Source of the DNA: Nematostella vectensis
Taxonomy: Eukaryota; Cnidaria; Anthozoa; Actiniaria; Edwardsiidae
Direction: 5' to 3'
NCBI RefSeq assembly: GCF_932526225.1
Contig: NC_064035.1
Coordinates: forward strand, 2,501 to 66,500
Length of the DNA stretch: 64,000 bases
Shown: piece by piece, positions 46,940 through 60,941 of the stretch
Position numbering within the stretch: the stretch's first letter is position 1
How the letters are laid out: each line of letters starts with the position of its first letter
The notes under the pieces: model-generated
Databases searched by the model: none
Told to the model about the DNA's origin: nothing
The model's input: the letters and a program-made list of their open reading frames with translations, nothing else
Program-made: the position numbers and the translations under genes

Positions 46940-48945
46940 GAAGTTAACAAAAAACACAAAGCAAAGAGTTTGATGAAGTAAACAAGTATGTGAAGTTTAA
47001 TGTTCTATTTGAAGGGGTGCATTTTGTACAGGGAAGCATACATAGAATGCTTAACTGGTGGAGAGGGAAGAGGTAAAAGTTTATTGAGCATAATTTCAAC
47101 AATAGCAGGGGGAAGAGAGGGGCACTCTCTTCATACAATATTGCAGTTGTTACCTATTATTAAATAAGTTTGTAACATGTCTTTGTTTATTAAGCAAGGT
47201 CTATTTCTGAGACAAGCAAACTCAAGTAAGAGCTGTTAAAATAACAGGTGAGTGTTAAAAAAAAAAACAATTATCTGATTAGAAAACTAATGTAGATTCC
47301 TTTGCTCCAAATAAGAACAAACTTCATTTTGTTTGTTATTTATGAGGAACGAGATGAGCTCTACAAGGCCAAGAAGAAATATGTATTGCTCATCTAAATT
47401 ATACAAGTAAATAATAATATTAAAAAAGAATTACTGTAAGTAATTAGAGTGGTTTTCATTAACCCGTGAAACAAAGTGTGATAGTTAAACGGTAATAGTT
47501 AGTAAAATACAAAAAAGAACAATAGAATCAGATCACAACAAAGTGTAGTACGCTAAAGCGTAGTTCACGGGTTAATGAAGGTTTTGACATTTCAACCTTA
47601 CATCCACATGAAAGTAATGCCTAATATCGAGTGCCCTACAGTAAGTGTTTTGCAGTCAAGTTGTTTTCTTTTAGTAGGTAAAAAATTATTCTAAATATTA
47701 GTAATCATAGCTATGGTCACCACTTACACATATAGCACTTGTAATGAAAAGAAAGAAAAAATATATATATATGCAGTCAAACAACAGAACTGCATGATAA
47801 CCTTGAATATATTGAATAAAGGACTGCAAAAAAACATCTTTTGTACTAGTTGCTTGAATTGACCCTTGGCTATTTTTAGCTGAATTCCCCTCCCCCTCTA
47901 AAAAGGAAAATAATAATCATAATAGAACAAAACTAAAAAGAAAACAAACACAACAGAGACCTCCACCAACAATTTTGATTTTTTTTACTTTCCTTTAAAG
48001 GGGGAGTGTCATGTTTAAGAGATTTGCAATAGCTCTAGAGCCCTGACACAATGAACTTCAGTGAAATTCTAACACTGACTTATGAGCTTTTGGTACATGT
48101 GGGAGACTTTTAACAAAACAAAAAAAATGACCACAAACTGTCAATTAACATAGTTTTCAATATAATATTGCATATTATTTAATAAGGTATTGACAGCTTT
48201 TAAAAAGTTCAACTGTTTGTTGACACTTAAAATCCTACAATAATCACTGACTCCAGACATGCGCAGTACTATGTTGCTGCCCCTTTAAAGTAAAATACAG
48301 CTTTACTTAGTCAGCGTAGACAAAATTGCGGATTTTGTCAATATTCTAATATGAAGATGTCAATATTCTCCCCCCTTACGTCTTTATTTCTATTTATTTT
48401 ATGCTTTTCACATGATACCAAAACAGCGTCTTTTTTCTTCGCAAATTTGATGTCATGTACACAATTAAAGAGATGCGCCCGTGCGCATGGCGAGTCCCCA
48501 AGGGACCCAAGACGCCCAAATAGACCTCTATTTTTTGTCATCCACAATCTCGGCGAGCTGTGCGTGGCGTAACCGTATTACAGGCCTGGGATCCTGGTTA
48601 TTGTCCTCCCCATCAATGCGCGGGTTGGGATAACCTTGCAAGAGTGTTGTACAGCATATTCGCTCGGAAATATCGGTGCTTCGGGCCTTCGGGTTCTTTA
48701 CAGCCTTCCGTAAAAGCCTTGTGCTGCCATACCGATTGGGTAATCCGTATGTATGGTTTCCGTTTTGTTCTTCAGACTGGGTTCGATCCCAGGCCAACGG
48801 GCTTTTTTTTTTGAATTCGTTTTTTTTCTTTGTGCTGGACCCCCTTAATCCTGATAGGTTTTGCGCAAAAATAATAAAAAAAAAAGTGAGTTTGCAAAAT
48901 AAGCTTGCTAGATTTATTGATTATATGTATTCAATTTGTTCCTAG
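46940..48945 (+). repeat. Satellite unit 12
   Basis: 2006 bp. The left part is almost identical to unit 11. The island has private changes CTTCGGGCC and CCAACGGGC just before the T-run. Confidence 0.95.
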
Positions 48946-50946
48946 GAAGTTAACAAAAAACACAAAGCAAAGAGTTTGAGGAAGTAAACAAGTATGTGAA
49001 GTTTAATGTTCTATTTGAAGGGGTGCATTTTGTACAGGGAAGCATACATAGAATGCTTAACTGGTGGAGAGGGAAGAGGTAAAAGTTTATTGAGCATAAT
49101 TTCAACAATAGCAGGGGGAAGAGAGGGGCACTCTCTTCATACAATATTGCAGTTGTTACCTATTATTAAATAAGTTTGTAACATGTCTTTGTTTATTAAG
49201 CAAGGTCTATTTCTGAGACAAGCAAACTCAAGTAAGGCTGTTGAAATAACAGGTGAGTGTTAAAAGAAAAACAATTATCTGATTAGAAAACTACTGTAGA
49301 TTCCTTTGCACCAAAATAAGAACAAACTTCATTTTGTTTGTTATTTATGAGGAACGAGATGATCTATACAAAGCCATAAAGAAATATGTATTGCTCATCT
49401 AAATTATACAAGTAAATGATAATATTAAAAAAGAACTACTGTAAGTAATTAGAGTGGTTTTCATTAACCCGTGAAACAAAGTGTGATAGTTAAACGGTAA
49501 TAGTTAGTAAAACACAAAAAAGAACAATAGAATCAGATCACAACAAAGTGTAATACGCTAAAGCGTAGTTCACGGGTTAATGAAGGTTTTGACATTTCAA
49601 CCTTACATCCACATGAAAGTAATGCCTAATATCGAGTGCCCTACAGTAAGTGTTTTGCAGTCAAGTTGTTTTCTTTTAGTAGGTAAAAAATTATTCTAAA
49701 TAATAGTAATCATAGCTATGGTCACCAGTTACACATATAGCACTTGTAATGAAAAGAAAGAAAAAATATATATATGCAGTCAAACAACAGAATTGCATGA
49801 TAACCTTGAATATATTGAATAAAGGACTGCAAAAAAACATCTTTTGTACTAGTTGCTTGAATTGACCCTTGGCTATTTTTAGCTGAATTCCCCTCCCCCT
49901 CTAAAAAGGAAAATAATAATAATAATAATAGAACAAAACTAAAAAGAAAACAAACACAGCAGAGACCCCCACAAAAAATTTTGATTTTTTTTACTTTCCT
50001 TTAAAGGGGGAGTGTCATGTTTAAGAGATGTGCAATAGCTCTAGAGCCATGACACAATGAACTTCAGTGAAATTCTAATACTGACTTATGAGCTTTTGGT
50101 ACATGTGGGAGACTTTTAACAAAACAAAAAAAATGACCACAAACTGTCAATTAACATAGTTTTCAATATAATATTGCATATTATTTAATAAGGTATTGAC
50201 AGCTTTTAAAAAGTTCAACTGTTTGTTGACACTTAAAAGCCTACAATAAGCACTGACTCCAGACATGCGCAGTACTATGTTGCTGCCCCTTTAAAGTAAA
50301 ATACAGCTTTACTTAGTCAGCTTAGACAATATTGCGGATTTTGTCAATATTCTAATATGAATATGTCAATATTCTCCCCCCTTACGTCTTTATTTCTATT
50401 TATTTTATGCTTTTCACATGATACCAAAACAGCGTCTTTTTTCTTCGCAAATTTGATGTCATGTACACAATTAAAGAGATGCGCACGTGCGCATGGCGAG
50501 TCCCCAAGGGACCCAAGACGCCCAAATAGACCTCTATTTTTTGTCATCCACAATCTCGGCGAGCTGTGCGTGGCGTAACCGTATTACAGGCCTGGGATCC
50601 TGGTTATTGTCCTCCCCATTAATGCGCGGGTTGGGATAACCTTGCAAGAGTGTTGTACAGCATATTCGCTCGGAAATATCGGTGCTTGGGGCCTTCGGGT
50701 TCTTCACAGCCTTCCGTAAAAGCCTTGTGCTGCCATACCGATTGGGTAATCCGTATGTATGGTTTCCGTTTTGTTCTTCAGACCGGGTTCGATCCCAGGC
50801 CAATGGGCGTTTTTTTTATTCGTTTTCTTTCTTTGTGCTTGACCCCCCTAATCCTGATAGGTTTTGCGCAAAAATAATAAAAAAAAGTGAGTTTGCAAAA
50901 TAAGCTTGCTGGATTTATTGATTATATGTATTCAATTTGTTCATAG
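48946..50946 (+). repeat. Satellite unit 13
   Basis: 2001 bp. It mixes GTTTGAGGAAG (left family) with GTGAAGTTT (right family), so it looks recombinant. Carries the 16 bp perfect palindrome at 50479-50494. Confidence 0.95.
50479..50494. other. 16 bp perfect palindrome with CACGTG core
   Basis: ATGCGCACGTGCGCAT is its own reverse complement and contains an E-box CACGTG. It is also at 56476-56491 and 58474-58489. Other units have ATGCGCCCGTGCGCAT, a 6 bp stem with a CCGT loop, so one C-to-A change makes the site fully symmetric. Confidence 0.6.
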
Positions 50947-52945
50947 GAAGTTAACAAAAAACACAAAGCAAAGAGTTTGATGAAGTAAACAAGTATGTGA
51001 AGTTTAATGTTCTATTTGAAGGGGTGCATTTTGTACAGGGAAGCATACATAGAATGCTTAACTGGTGGAGAGGGAAGAGGTAAAAGTTTATTGAGCATAA
51101 TTTCAACAATAGCAGGGGGAAGAGAGGGGCACTCTCTTCATACAATATTGCAGTTGTTACCTATTATTAAATAAGTTTGTAACATGTCTTTGTTTATTAA
51201 GCAAGGTCTATTTCTGAGACAAGCAAACTCAAGTAAGAGCTGTTAAAATAACAGGTGAGTGTTAAAAAAACAATTATCTGATTAGAAAACTAATGTAGAT
51301 TCCTTTGCTCCAAATAAGAACAAACTTCATTTTGTTTGTTATTTATGAGGAACGAGATGAGCTCTACAAGGCCAAGAAGAAATATGTATTGCTCATCTAA
51401 ATTATACAAGTAAATAATAATATTAAAAAAGAATTACTGTAAGTAATTAGAGTGGTTTTCATTAACCCGTGAAACAAAGTGTGATAGTTAAACGGTAATA
51501 GTTAGTAAAACACAAAAAAGAACAATAGAATCAGATCACAACAAAGTGTAGTACGCTAAAGCGTAGTTCACGGGTTAATGAAGGTTTTGACATTTCAACC
51601 TTACATCCACATGAAAGTAATGCCTAATATCGAGTGCCCTACAGTAAGTGTTTTGCAGTCAAGTTGTTTTCTTTTAGTAGGTACAAAATTATTCTAAATA
51701 ATAGTAATCATAGCTATGGTCACCACTTACACATATAGAACTTGTAATGAAAAGAAAGAAAAAATATATATATATATGCAGTCAAACAACAGAATTGCAT
51801 GATAACCTTGAATATATTGAATAAAGGACTGCAAAAAACATCTTTTGTACTAGTTGCTTGAATTGACCCTTGGCTATTTTTAGCTGAATTCCCCTCCCCC
51901 TCTAAAAAAGAAAATAATAATAATAATAGAACAAAACTAAAAAGAAAACAAACACAGCAGAGACCCCCACCAACAATTTTGATTTTTTTTTACTTTCCTT
52001 TAAAGGGGGAGTGTCATGTTTAAGAGATGTGCAATAGCTCTAGAGCCATGACACAATGAACTTCAGTGAAATTCTAATACTGACTTATGAGCTTTTGGTA
52101 CATGTGGGAGACTTTTAACAAAACAAAAAAAATGACCACAAACTGTCAATTAACATAGTTTTCAATATAATATTGCATATTATTTAATAAGGTATTGACA
52201 GCTTTTAAAAAGTTCAACTGTTTGTTGACACTTAAAAGCCTACAATAATCACTGACTCCAGACATGCGCAGTACTATGTTGCTGCCCCTTTAAAGTAAAA
52301 TACAGCTTTACTTAGTCAGCGTAGACAAAATTGCGGATTTTGTCAATATTCTAATATGAAGATGTCAATATTCTCCCCCCTTACGTCTTTATTTCTATTT
52401 ATTTTATGATTTTCACATGATACCAAAACAGCGTCTTTTTTCTTCGCAAATTTGATGTCATGTACACAATTAAAGAGATGCGCCCGTGCGCATGGCGAGT
52501 CCCCAAGGGACCCAAGACGCCCAAATAGACCTCTATTTTTTGTCATCCACAATCTCGGCGAGCTGTGCGTGGCGTAACCGTATTACAGGCCTGGGATCCT
52601 GGTTATTGTCCTCCCCATTAATGCGCGGGTTGGGATAACCTTGCAAGAGTGTTGTACAGCATATTCGCTCGGAAATATCGGTGCTTGGGGCCTTCCGGTT
52701 CTTTACAGCCTTCCGTAAAAGCCTTGTGCTGCCATACCGATTGGGTAATCCGTATGTATGGTTTCCGTTTTGTTCTTCAGACCGGGTTCGATCCCAGGCC
52801 AATGGGCGTTTTTTTTATTCGTTTTCTTTCTTTGTGCTTGACCCCACTAATCCTGATAGGTTTTGCGCAAAAATAATAAAAAAAAGTGAGTTTGCAAAAA
52901 AAGCTTGCTGGATTTATTGATTATATGTATTCAATTTGTTCATAG
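50947..52945 (+). repeat. Satellite unit 14
   Basis: 1999 bp, right-hand family. Has GGTACAAAATT and ATATAGAACTTG, and CTTCCGGTTC in the island. Confidence 0.95.
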
Positions 52946-54943
52946 GAAGTTAACAAAAAACACAAAGCAAAGAGTTTGATGAAGTAAACAAGTATGTGAA
53001 GTTTAATGTTCTATTTGAAGGGGTGCATTTTGTACAGGGAAGCATACATAGAATGCTTAACTGGTGGAGAGGGAAGAGGTAAAAGTTTATTGAGCATAAT
53101 TTCAACAATAGCAGGGGGAAGAGAGGGGCACTCTCTTCATACAATATTGCAGTTGTTACCTATTATTAAATAAGTTTGTAACATGTCTTTGTTTATTAAG
53201 CAAGGTCTATTTCTGAGACAAGCAAACTCAAGTAAGAGCTGTTAAAATAACAGGTGAGTGTTAAAAAAACAATTATCTGATTAGAAAACTAATGTAGATT
53301 CCTTTGCTCCAAATAAGAACAAACTTCATTTTGTTTGTTATTTATGAGGAACGAGATGAGCTCTACAAGGCCAAGAAGAAATATGTATTGCTCATCTAAA
53401 TTATACAAGTAAATAATAATATTAAAAAAGAATTACTGTAAGTAATTAGAGTGGTTTTCATTAACCCGTGAAACAAAGTGTGATAGTTAAACGGTAATAG
53501 TTAGTAAAACACAAAAAAGAACAATAGAATCAGATCACAACAAAGTGTAGTACGCTAAAGCGTAGTTCACGGGTTAATGAAGGTTTTGACATTTCAACCT
53601 TACATCCACATGAAAGTAATGCCTAATATCGAGTGCCCTACAGTAAGTGTTTTGCAGTCAAGTTGTTTTCTTTTAGTAGGTACAAAATTATTCTAAATAA
53701 TAGTAATCATAGCTATGGTCACCACTTACACATATAGAACTTGTAATGAAAAGAAAGAAAAAATATATATATATATGCAGTCAAACAACAGAATTGCATG
53801 ATAACCTTGAATATATTGAATAAAGGACTGCAAAAAACATCTTTTGTACTAGTTGCTTGATTTGACCCTTGGCTATTTTTAGCTGAATTCCCCTCCCCAT
53901 CTAAAAAAGAAAATAATAATAATAATAGAACAAAACTAAAAAGAAAACAAACACAGCAGAGACCCCCACCAACAATTTTGATTTTTTTTTACTTTCCTTT
54001 AAAGGGGGAGTGTCATGTTTAAGAGATGTGCAATAGCTCTAGAGCCATGACACAATGAACTTCAGTGAAATTCTAATACTGACTTATGAGCTTTTGGTAC
54101 ATGTGGGAGACTTTTAACAAAACAAAAAAAATGACCACAAACTGTCAATTAACATAGTTTTCAATATAATATTGCATATTATTTAATAAGGTATTGACAG
54201 CTTTTAAAAAGTTCAACTGTTTGTTGACACTTAAAAGCCTACAATAATCACTGACTCCAGACATGCGCAGTACTATGTTGCTGCCCCTTTAAAGTAAAAT
54301 ACAGCTTTACTTAGTCAGCGTAGACAAAATTGCGGATTTTGTCAATATTCTAATATGAAGATGTCAATATTCTCCCCCCTTACGTCTTTATTTCTATTTA
54401 TTTTATGATTTTCACATGATACCAAAACAGCGTCTTTTTTCTTCGCTAATTTGATGTCATGTACACAATAAAAGAGATGCGCCCGTGCGCATGGCGAGTC
54501 CCCAAGGGACCCAAGACGCCCAAATAGACCTCTATTTTTTGTCATCCACAATCTCGGCGAGCTGTGCGTGGCGTAACCGTATTACAGGCCTGGGATCCTG
54601 GTTATTGTCCTCCCCATTAATGCGCGGGTTGGGATAACCTTGCAAGAGTGTTGTACAGCATATTCGCTCGGAAATATCGGTGCTTGGGGCCTTCGGGTTC
54701 TTTACAGCCTTCCGTAAAAGCCTTGTGCTGCCATACCGATTGGGTAATCCGTATGTATGGTTTCCGTTTTGTTCTTCAGACCGGGTTCGATCCCAGGCCA
54801 ATGGGCTTTTTTTTTATTCGTTTTCTTTCTTTGTGCTTGACCCCACTAATCCTGATTGGTTTTGCGCAAAAATAATAAAAAAAGTGAGTTTGCAAAATAA
54901 GCTTGCTGGATTTAATGATTATATGTATTCAATTTGTTCATAG
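52946..54943 (+). repeat. Satellite unit 15
   Basis: 1998 bp. The left half is nearly identical to unit 14. The island end reverts to the AATAAAAGAGATGCGCCC form. Confidence 0.95.
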
Positions 54944-56942
54944 GAAGTTAACAAAAAACACAAAGCAAAGAGTTTGATGAAGTAAACAAGTATGTGAAGT
55001 TTAATGTTCTATTTGAAGGGGTGCATTTTGTACAGGGAAGCATACATAGAATGCTTAACTGGTGGAGAGGGAAGAGGTAAAAGTTTATTGAGCATAATTT
55101 CAACAATAGCAGGGGGAAGAGAGGGGCACTCTCTTCATACAATATTGCAGTTGTTACCTATTATTAAATAAGTTTGTAACATGTCTTTGTTTATTAAGCA
55201 AGGTCTATTTCTGAGACAAGCAAACTCAAGTAAGAGCTGTTAAAATAACAGGTGAGTGATAAAAAAAAACAATTATCTGATTAGAAAACTAATGTAGATT
55301 CCTTTGCTCCAAATAAGAACAAACTTCATTTTGTTTGTTATTTATGAGGAACGAGATGAGCTCTACAAGGCCAAGAAGAAATATGTATTGCTCATCTAAA
55401 TTATACAAGTAAATAATAATATTAAAAAAGAATTACTGTAAGTAATTAGAGTGGTTTTCATTAACCCGTGAAACAAAGTGTGATAGTTAAACGGTAATAG
55501 TTAGTAAAACACAAAAAAGAACAATAGAATCAGATCACAACAAAGTGTAATACGCTAAAGCGTAGTTCACGGGTTAATGAAGGTTTTGACATTTCAACCT
55601 TACATCCACATGAAAGTAATGCCTAATATCGAGTGCCCTACAGTAAGTGTTTTGCAGTCAAGTTGTTTTCTTTTAGTAGGTAAAAAATTATTCTAAATAA
55701 TAGTAATCATAGCTATGGTCACCAGTTACACATATAGCACTTGTAATAAAAAGAAAGAAAAAAAAATATATATATGCAGTCAAACAACAGAATTGCATGA
55801 TAACCTTGAATATATTGAATAAAGGACTGCAAAAAAACATCTTTTGTACTAGTTGCTTGAATTGACCCTTGGCTATTTTTAGCTGAATTCCCCTCCCCCT
55901 CTAAAAAGGAAAATAATAATCATAATAGAACAAAACTAAAAAGAAAACAAACACAACAGAGACCTCCACCAACCATTTTGATTTTTTTTTACTTTCCTTT
56001 AAAGGGGGAGTGTCATGTTTAAGAGATTTGCAATAGCTATAGAGCCCTGACACAATGAACTTCAGTGAAATTCTAATACTGACTTATGAGCTTTTGGTAC
56101 ATGTGGGAGACTTTTAACAAAACAAAAAAATGACCACAAACTGTCAATTAACATAGTTTTCAATATAATATTGCATATTATTTAATAAGGTATTGACAGC
56201 TTTTAAAAAGTTCAACTGTTTGTTGACACTTAAAAGCCTACAATAAGCACTGACTCCAGACATGCGCAGTACTATGTTGCTGCCCCTTTAAAGTAAAATA
56301 CAGCTTTACTTAGTCAGCGTAGACAATATTGCGGATTTTGTCAATATTCTAATATGAATATGTCAATATTCTCCCCCCTTACGTCTTTATTTCTATTTAT
56401 TTTATGCTTTTCACATGATACCAAAACAGCGTCTTTTTTCTTCGCAAATTTGATGTCATGTACACAATTAAAGAGATGCGCACGTGCGCATGGCGAGTCC
56501 CCAAGGGACCCAAGACGCCCAAATAGACCTCTATTTTTTGTCATCCACAATCTCGGCGAGCTGTGCGTGGCGTAACCGTATTACAGGCCTGGGATCCTGG
56601 TTATTGTCCTCCCAATTAATGCGCGGGTTGGGATAACCTTGCAAGAGTGTTGTACAGCATATTCGCTCGGAAATATCGGTGCTTGGGGCCTTCGGGTTCT
56701 TCACAGCCTTCCGTAAAAGCCTTGTGCTGCCATACCGATTGGGTAATCCGTATGTATGGTTTCCGTTTTGTTCTTCAGACCGGGTTCGATCCCAGGCCAA
56801 TGGGCGTTTTTTTTATTCGTTTTCTTTCTTTGTGCTTGACCCCCCTAATCCTGATAGGTTTTGCGCAAAAATAATAAAAAAAGTGAGTTTGCAAAATAAG
56901 CTTGCTGGATTTATTGATTATATGTATTCAATTTGTTCATAG
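54944..56942 (+). repeat. Satellite unit 16
   Basis: 1999 bp. The left half shares CACCAGTTACAC with unit 13. The island has the perfect palindrome at 56476-56491 and CTTCACAGCC, also as in unit 13. Confidence 0.95.
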
Positions 56943-58941
56943 GAAGTTAACAAAAAACACAAAGCAAAGAGTTTGATGAAGTAAACAAGTATGTGAAGTT
57001 TAATGTTCTATTTGAAGGGGTGCATTTTGTACAGGGAAGCATACATAGAATGCTTAACTGGTGGAGAGGGAAGAGGTAAAAGTTTATTGAGCATAATTTC
57101 AACAATAGCAGGGGGAAGAGAGGGGCACTCTCTTCATACAATATTGCAGTTGTTACCTATTATTAAATAAGTTTGTAACATGTCTTTGTTTATTAAGCAA
57201 GGTCTATTTCTGAGACAAGCAAACTCAAGTAAGAGCTGTTAAAATAACAGGTGAGTGTTAAAAAAACAATTATCTGATTAGAAAACTAATGTAGATTCCT
57301 TTGCTCCAAATAAGAACAAACTTCATTTTGTTTGTTATTTATGAGGAACGAGATGAGCTCTACAAGGCCAAGAAGAAATATGTATTGCTCATCTAAATTA
57401 TACAAGTAAATAATAATATTAAAAAAGAATTACTGTAAGTAATTAGAGTGGTTTTCATTAACCCGTGAAACAAAGTGTGATAGTTAAACGGTAATAGTTA
57501 GTAAAACACAAAAAAGAACAATAGAATCAGATCACAACAAAGTGTAGTACGCTAAAGCGTAGTTCACGGGTTAATGAAGGTTTTGACATTTCAACCTTAC
57601 ATCCACATGAAAGTAATGCCTAATATCGAGTGCCCTACAGTAAGTGTTTTGCAGTCAAGTTGTTTTCTTTTAGTAGGTACAAAATTATTCTAAATAATAG
57701 TAATCATAGCTATGGTCACCACTTACACATATAGAACTTGTAATGAAAAGAAAGAAAAAATATATATATATATGCAGTCAAACAACAGAATTGCATGATA
57801 ACCTTGAATATATTGAATAAAGGACTGCAAAAAACATCTTTTGTACTAGTTGCTTGAATTGACCCTTGGCTATTTTTAGCTGAATTCCCCTCCCCCTCTA
57901 AAAAAGAAAATAATAATAATAATAGAACAAAACTAAAAAGAAAACAAACACAACAGAGACCTCCACCAACAATTTTGATTTTTTTTTACTTTCCTTTAAA
58001 GGGGGAGTGTCATGTTTAAGAGATGTGCAATAGCTCTAGAGCCATGACACAATGAACTTCAGTGAAATTCTAATACTGACTTATGAGCTTTTGGTACATG
58101 TGGGAGACTTTTAACAAAACAAAAAAAATGACCACAAACTGTCAATTAACATAGTTTTCAATATAATATTGCACATTATTTAATAAGGTATTGACAGCTT
58201 TTAAAAAGTTCAACTGTTTGTTGACACTTAAAAGCCTACAATAATCACTGACTCCAGACATGCGCAGTACTATGTTGCTGCCCCTTTAAAGTAAAATACA
58301 GCTTTACTTAGTCAGCGTAGACAATATTGCGGATTTTGTCAATATTCTAATATGAATATGTCAATATTCTCCCCCCTTACGTCTTTATTTCTATTTATTT
58401 TATGCTTTTCACATGATACCAAAACAGCGTCTTTTTTCTTCGCAAATTTGATGTCATGTACACAATTAAAGAGATGCGCACGTGCGCATGGCGAGTCCCC
58501 AAGGGACCCAAGACGCCCAAATAGACCTCTATTTTTTGTCATCCACAATCTCGGCGAGCTGTGCGTGGCGTAACCGTATTACAGGCCTGGGATCCTGGTT
58601 ATTGTCCTCCCCATTAATGCGCGGGTTGGGATAACCTTGCAAGAGTGTTGTACAGCATATTCGCTCGGAAATATCGGTGCTTGGGGCCTTCCGGTTCTTT
58701 ACAGCCTTCCGTAAAAGCCTTGTGCTGCCATACCGATTGGGTAATCCGTATGTATGGTTTCCGTTTTGTTCTTCAGACCGGGTTCGATCCCAGGCCAATG
58801 GGCGTTTTTTTTATTCGTTTTCTTTCTTTGTGCTTGACCCCCCTAATCCTGATAGGTTTTGCGCAAAAATAATAAAAAAAAGTGAGTTTGCAAAATAAGC
58901 TTGCTGGATTTATTGATTATATGTATTCAATTTGTTCATAG
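56943..58941 (+). repeat. Satellite unit 17
   Basis: 1999 bp, close to unit 14 but with the perfect palindrome at 58474-58489. Confidence 0.95.
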
Positions 58942-60941
58942 GAAGTTAACAAAAAACACAAAGCAAAGAGTTTGATGAAGTAAACAAGTATGTGAAGTTT
59001 AATGTTCTATTTGAAGGGGTGCATTTTGTACAGGGAAGCATACATAGAATGCTTAACTGGTGGAGAGGGAAGAGGTAAAAGTTTATTGAGCATAATTTCA
59101 ACAATAGCAGGGGGAAGAGAGGGGCACTCTCTTCATACAATATTGCAGTTGTTACCTATTATTAAATAAGTTTGTAACATGTCTTTGTTTATTAAGCAAG
59201 GTCTATTTCTGAGACAAGCAAACTCAAGTAAGAGCTGTTAAAATAACAGGTGAGTGTTAAAAAAACAATTATCTGATTAGAAAACTAATGTAGATTCCTT
59301 TGCTCCAAATAAGAACAAACTTCATTTTGTTTGTTATTTATGAGGAACGAGATGAGCTCTACAAGGCCAAGAAGAAATATGTATTGCTCATCTAAATTAT
59401 ACAAGTAAATAATAATATTAAAAAAGAATTACTGTAAGTAATTAGAGTGGTTTTCATTAACCCGTGAAACAAAGTGTGATAGTTAAACGGTAATAGTTAG
59501 TAAAACACAAAAAAGAACAATAGAATCAGATCACAACAAAGTGTAGCACGCTAAAGCGTAGTTCACGGGTTAATGAAGGTTTTGACATTTCAACCTTACA
59601 TCCACATGAAAGTAATGCCTAATATCGAGTGCCCTACAGTAAGTGTTTTGCAGTCAAGTTGTTTTCTTTTAGTAGGTACAAAATTATTCTAAATAATAGT
59701 AATCATAGCTATGGTCACCACTTACACATATAGAACTTGTAATGAAAAGAAAGAAAAAATATATATATATATGCAGTCAAACAACAGAATTGCATGATAA
59801 CCTTGAATATATTGAATAAAGGACTGCAAAAAACATCTTTTGTACTAGTTGCTTGAATTGACCCTTGGCTATTTTTAGCTGAATTCCCCTCCCCCTCTAA
59901 AAAAGAAAATAATAATAATAACAGAACAAAACTAAAAAGAAAACAAACACAGCAGAGACCCCCACCAACAATTTTGATTTTTTTTTACTTTCCTTTAAAG
60001 GGGGAGTGTCATGTTTAAGAGATTTGCAATAGCTCTAGAGCCATGACACAATGAACTTCAGTGAAATTCTAATACTGACTTATGAGCTTTTGGTACATGT
60101 GGGAGACTTTTAACAAAACAAAAAAAATGACCACAAACTGTCAATTAACATAGTTTTCAATATAATATTGCATATTATTTAATAAGGTATTGACAGCTTT
60201 TAAAAAGTTCAACTGTTTGTTGACACTTAAAAGCCTACAATAATCACTGACTCCAGACATGCGCAGTACTATGTTGCTGCCCCTTTAAAGTAAAATACAG
60301 CTTTACTTAGTCAGCGTAGACAAAATTGCGGATTTTGTCAATATTCTAATATGAAGATGTCAATATTCTCCCCCCTTACGTCTTTATTTCTATTTATTTT
60401 ATGATTTTCACATGATACCAAAACAGCGTCTTTTTTCTTCGCAAATTTGATGTCATGTACACAATTAAAGAGATGCGCCCGTGCGCATGGCGAGTCCCCA
60501 AGGGACCCAAGACGCCCAAATAGACCTCTATTTTTTGTCATCCACAATCTCGGCGAGCTGTGCGTGGCGTAACCGTATTACAGGCCTGGGATCCTGGTTA
60601 TTGTCCTCCCCATTAATGCGCGGGTTGGGATAACCTTGCAAGAGTGTTGTACAGCATATTCGCTCGGAAATATCGGTGCTTGGGGCCTTCCGGTTCTTTA
60701 CAGCCTTCCGTAAAAGCCTTGTGCTGCCATACCGATTGGGTAATCCGTATGTATGGTTTCCGTTTTGTTCTTCAGACCGGGTTCGATCCCAGGCCAATGT
60801 GCTTTTTTTTTAATTCGTTTTTTTTCCTTTGTGCTGGACCCCCTTAATCCTGATAGGTTTTGCGCAAAAATAATAAAAAAAGTGAGTTTGCAAAATAAGC
60901 TTGCTAGATTTATTGATTATATGTATTCAATTTGTTCCTAG
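58942..60941 (+). repeat. Satellite unit 18
   Basis: 2000 bp. Has CAATGTGCTTTT before the terminator-like T-run and a GTAGCACGC change in the small palindrome. Confidence 0.95.
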
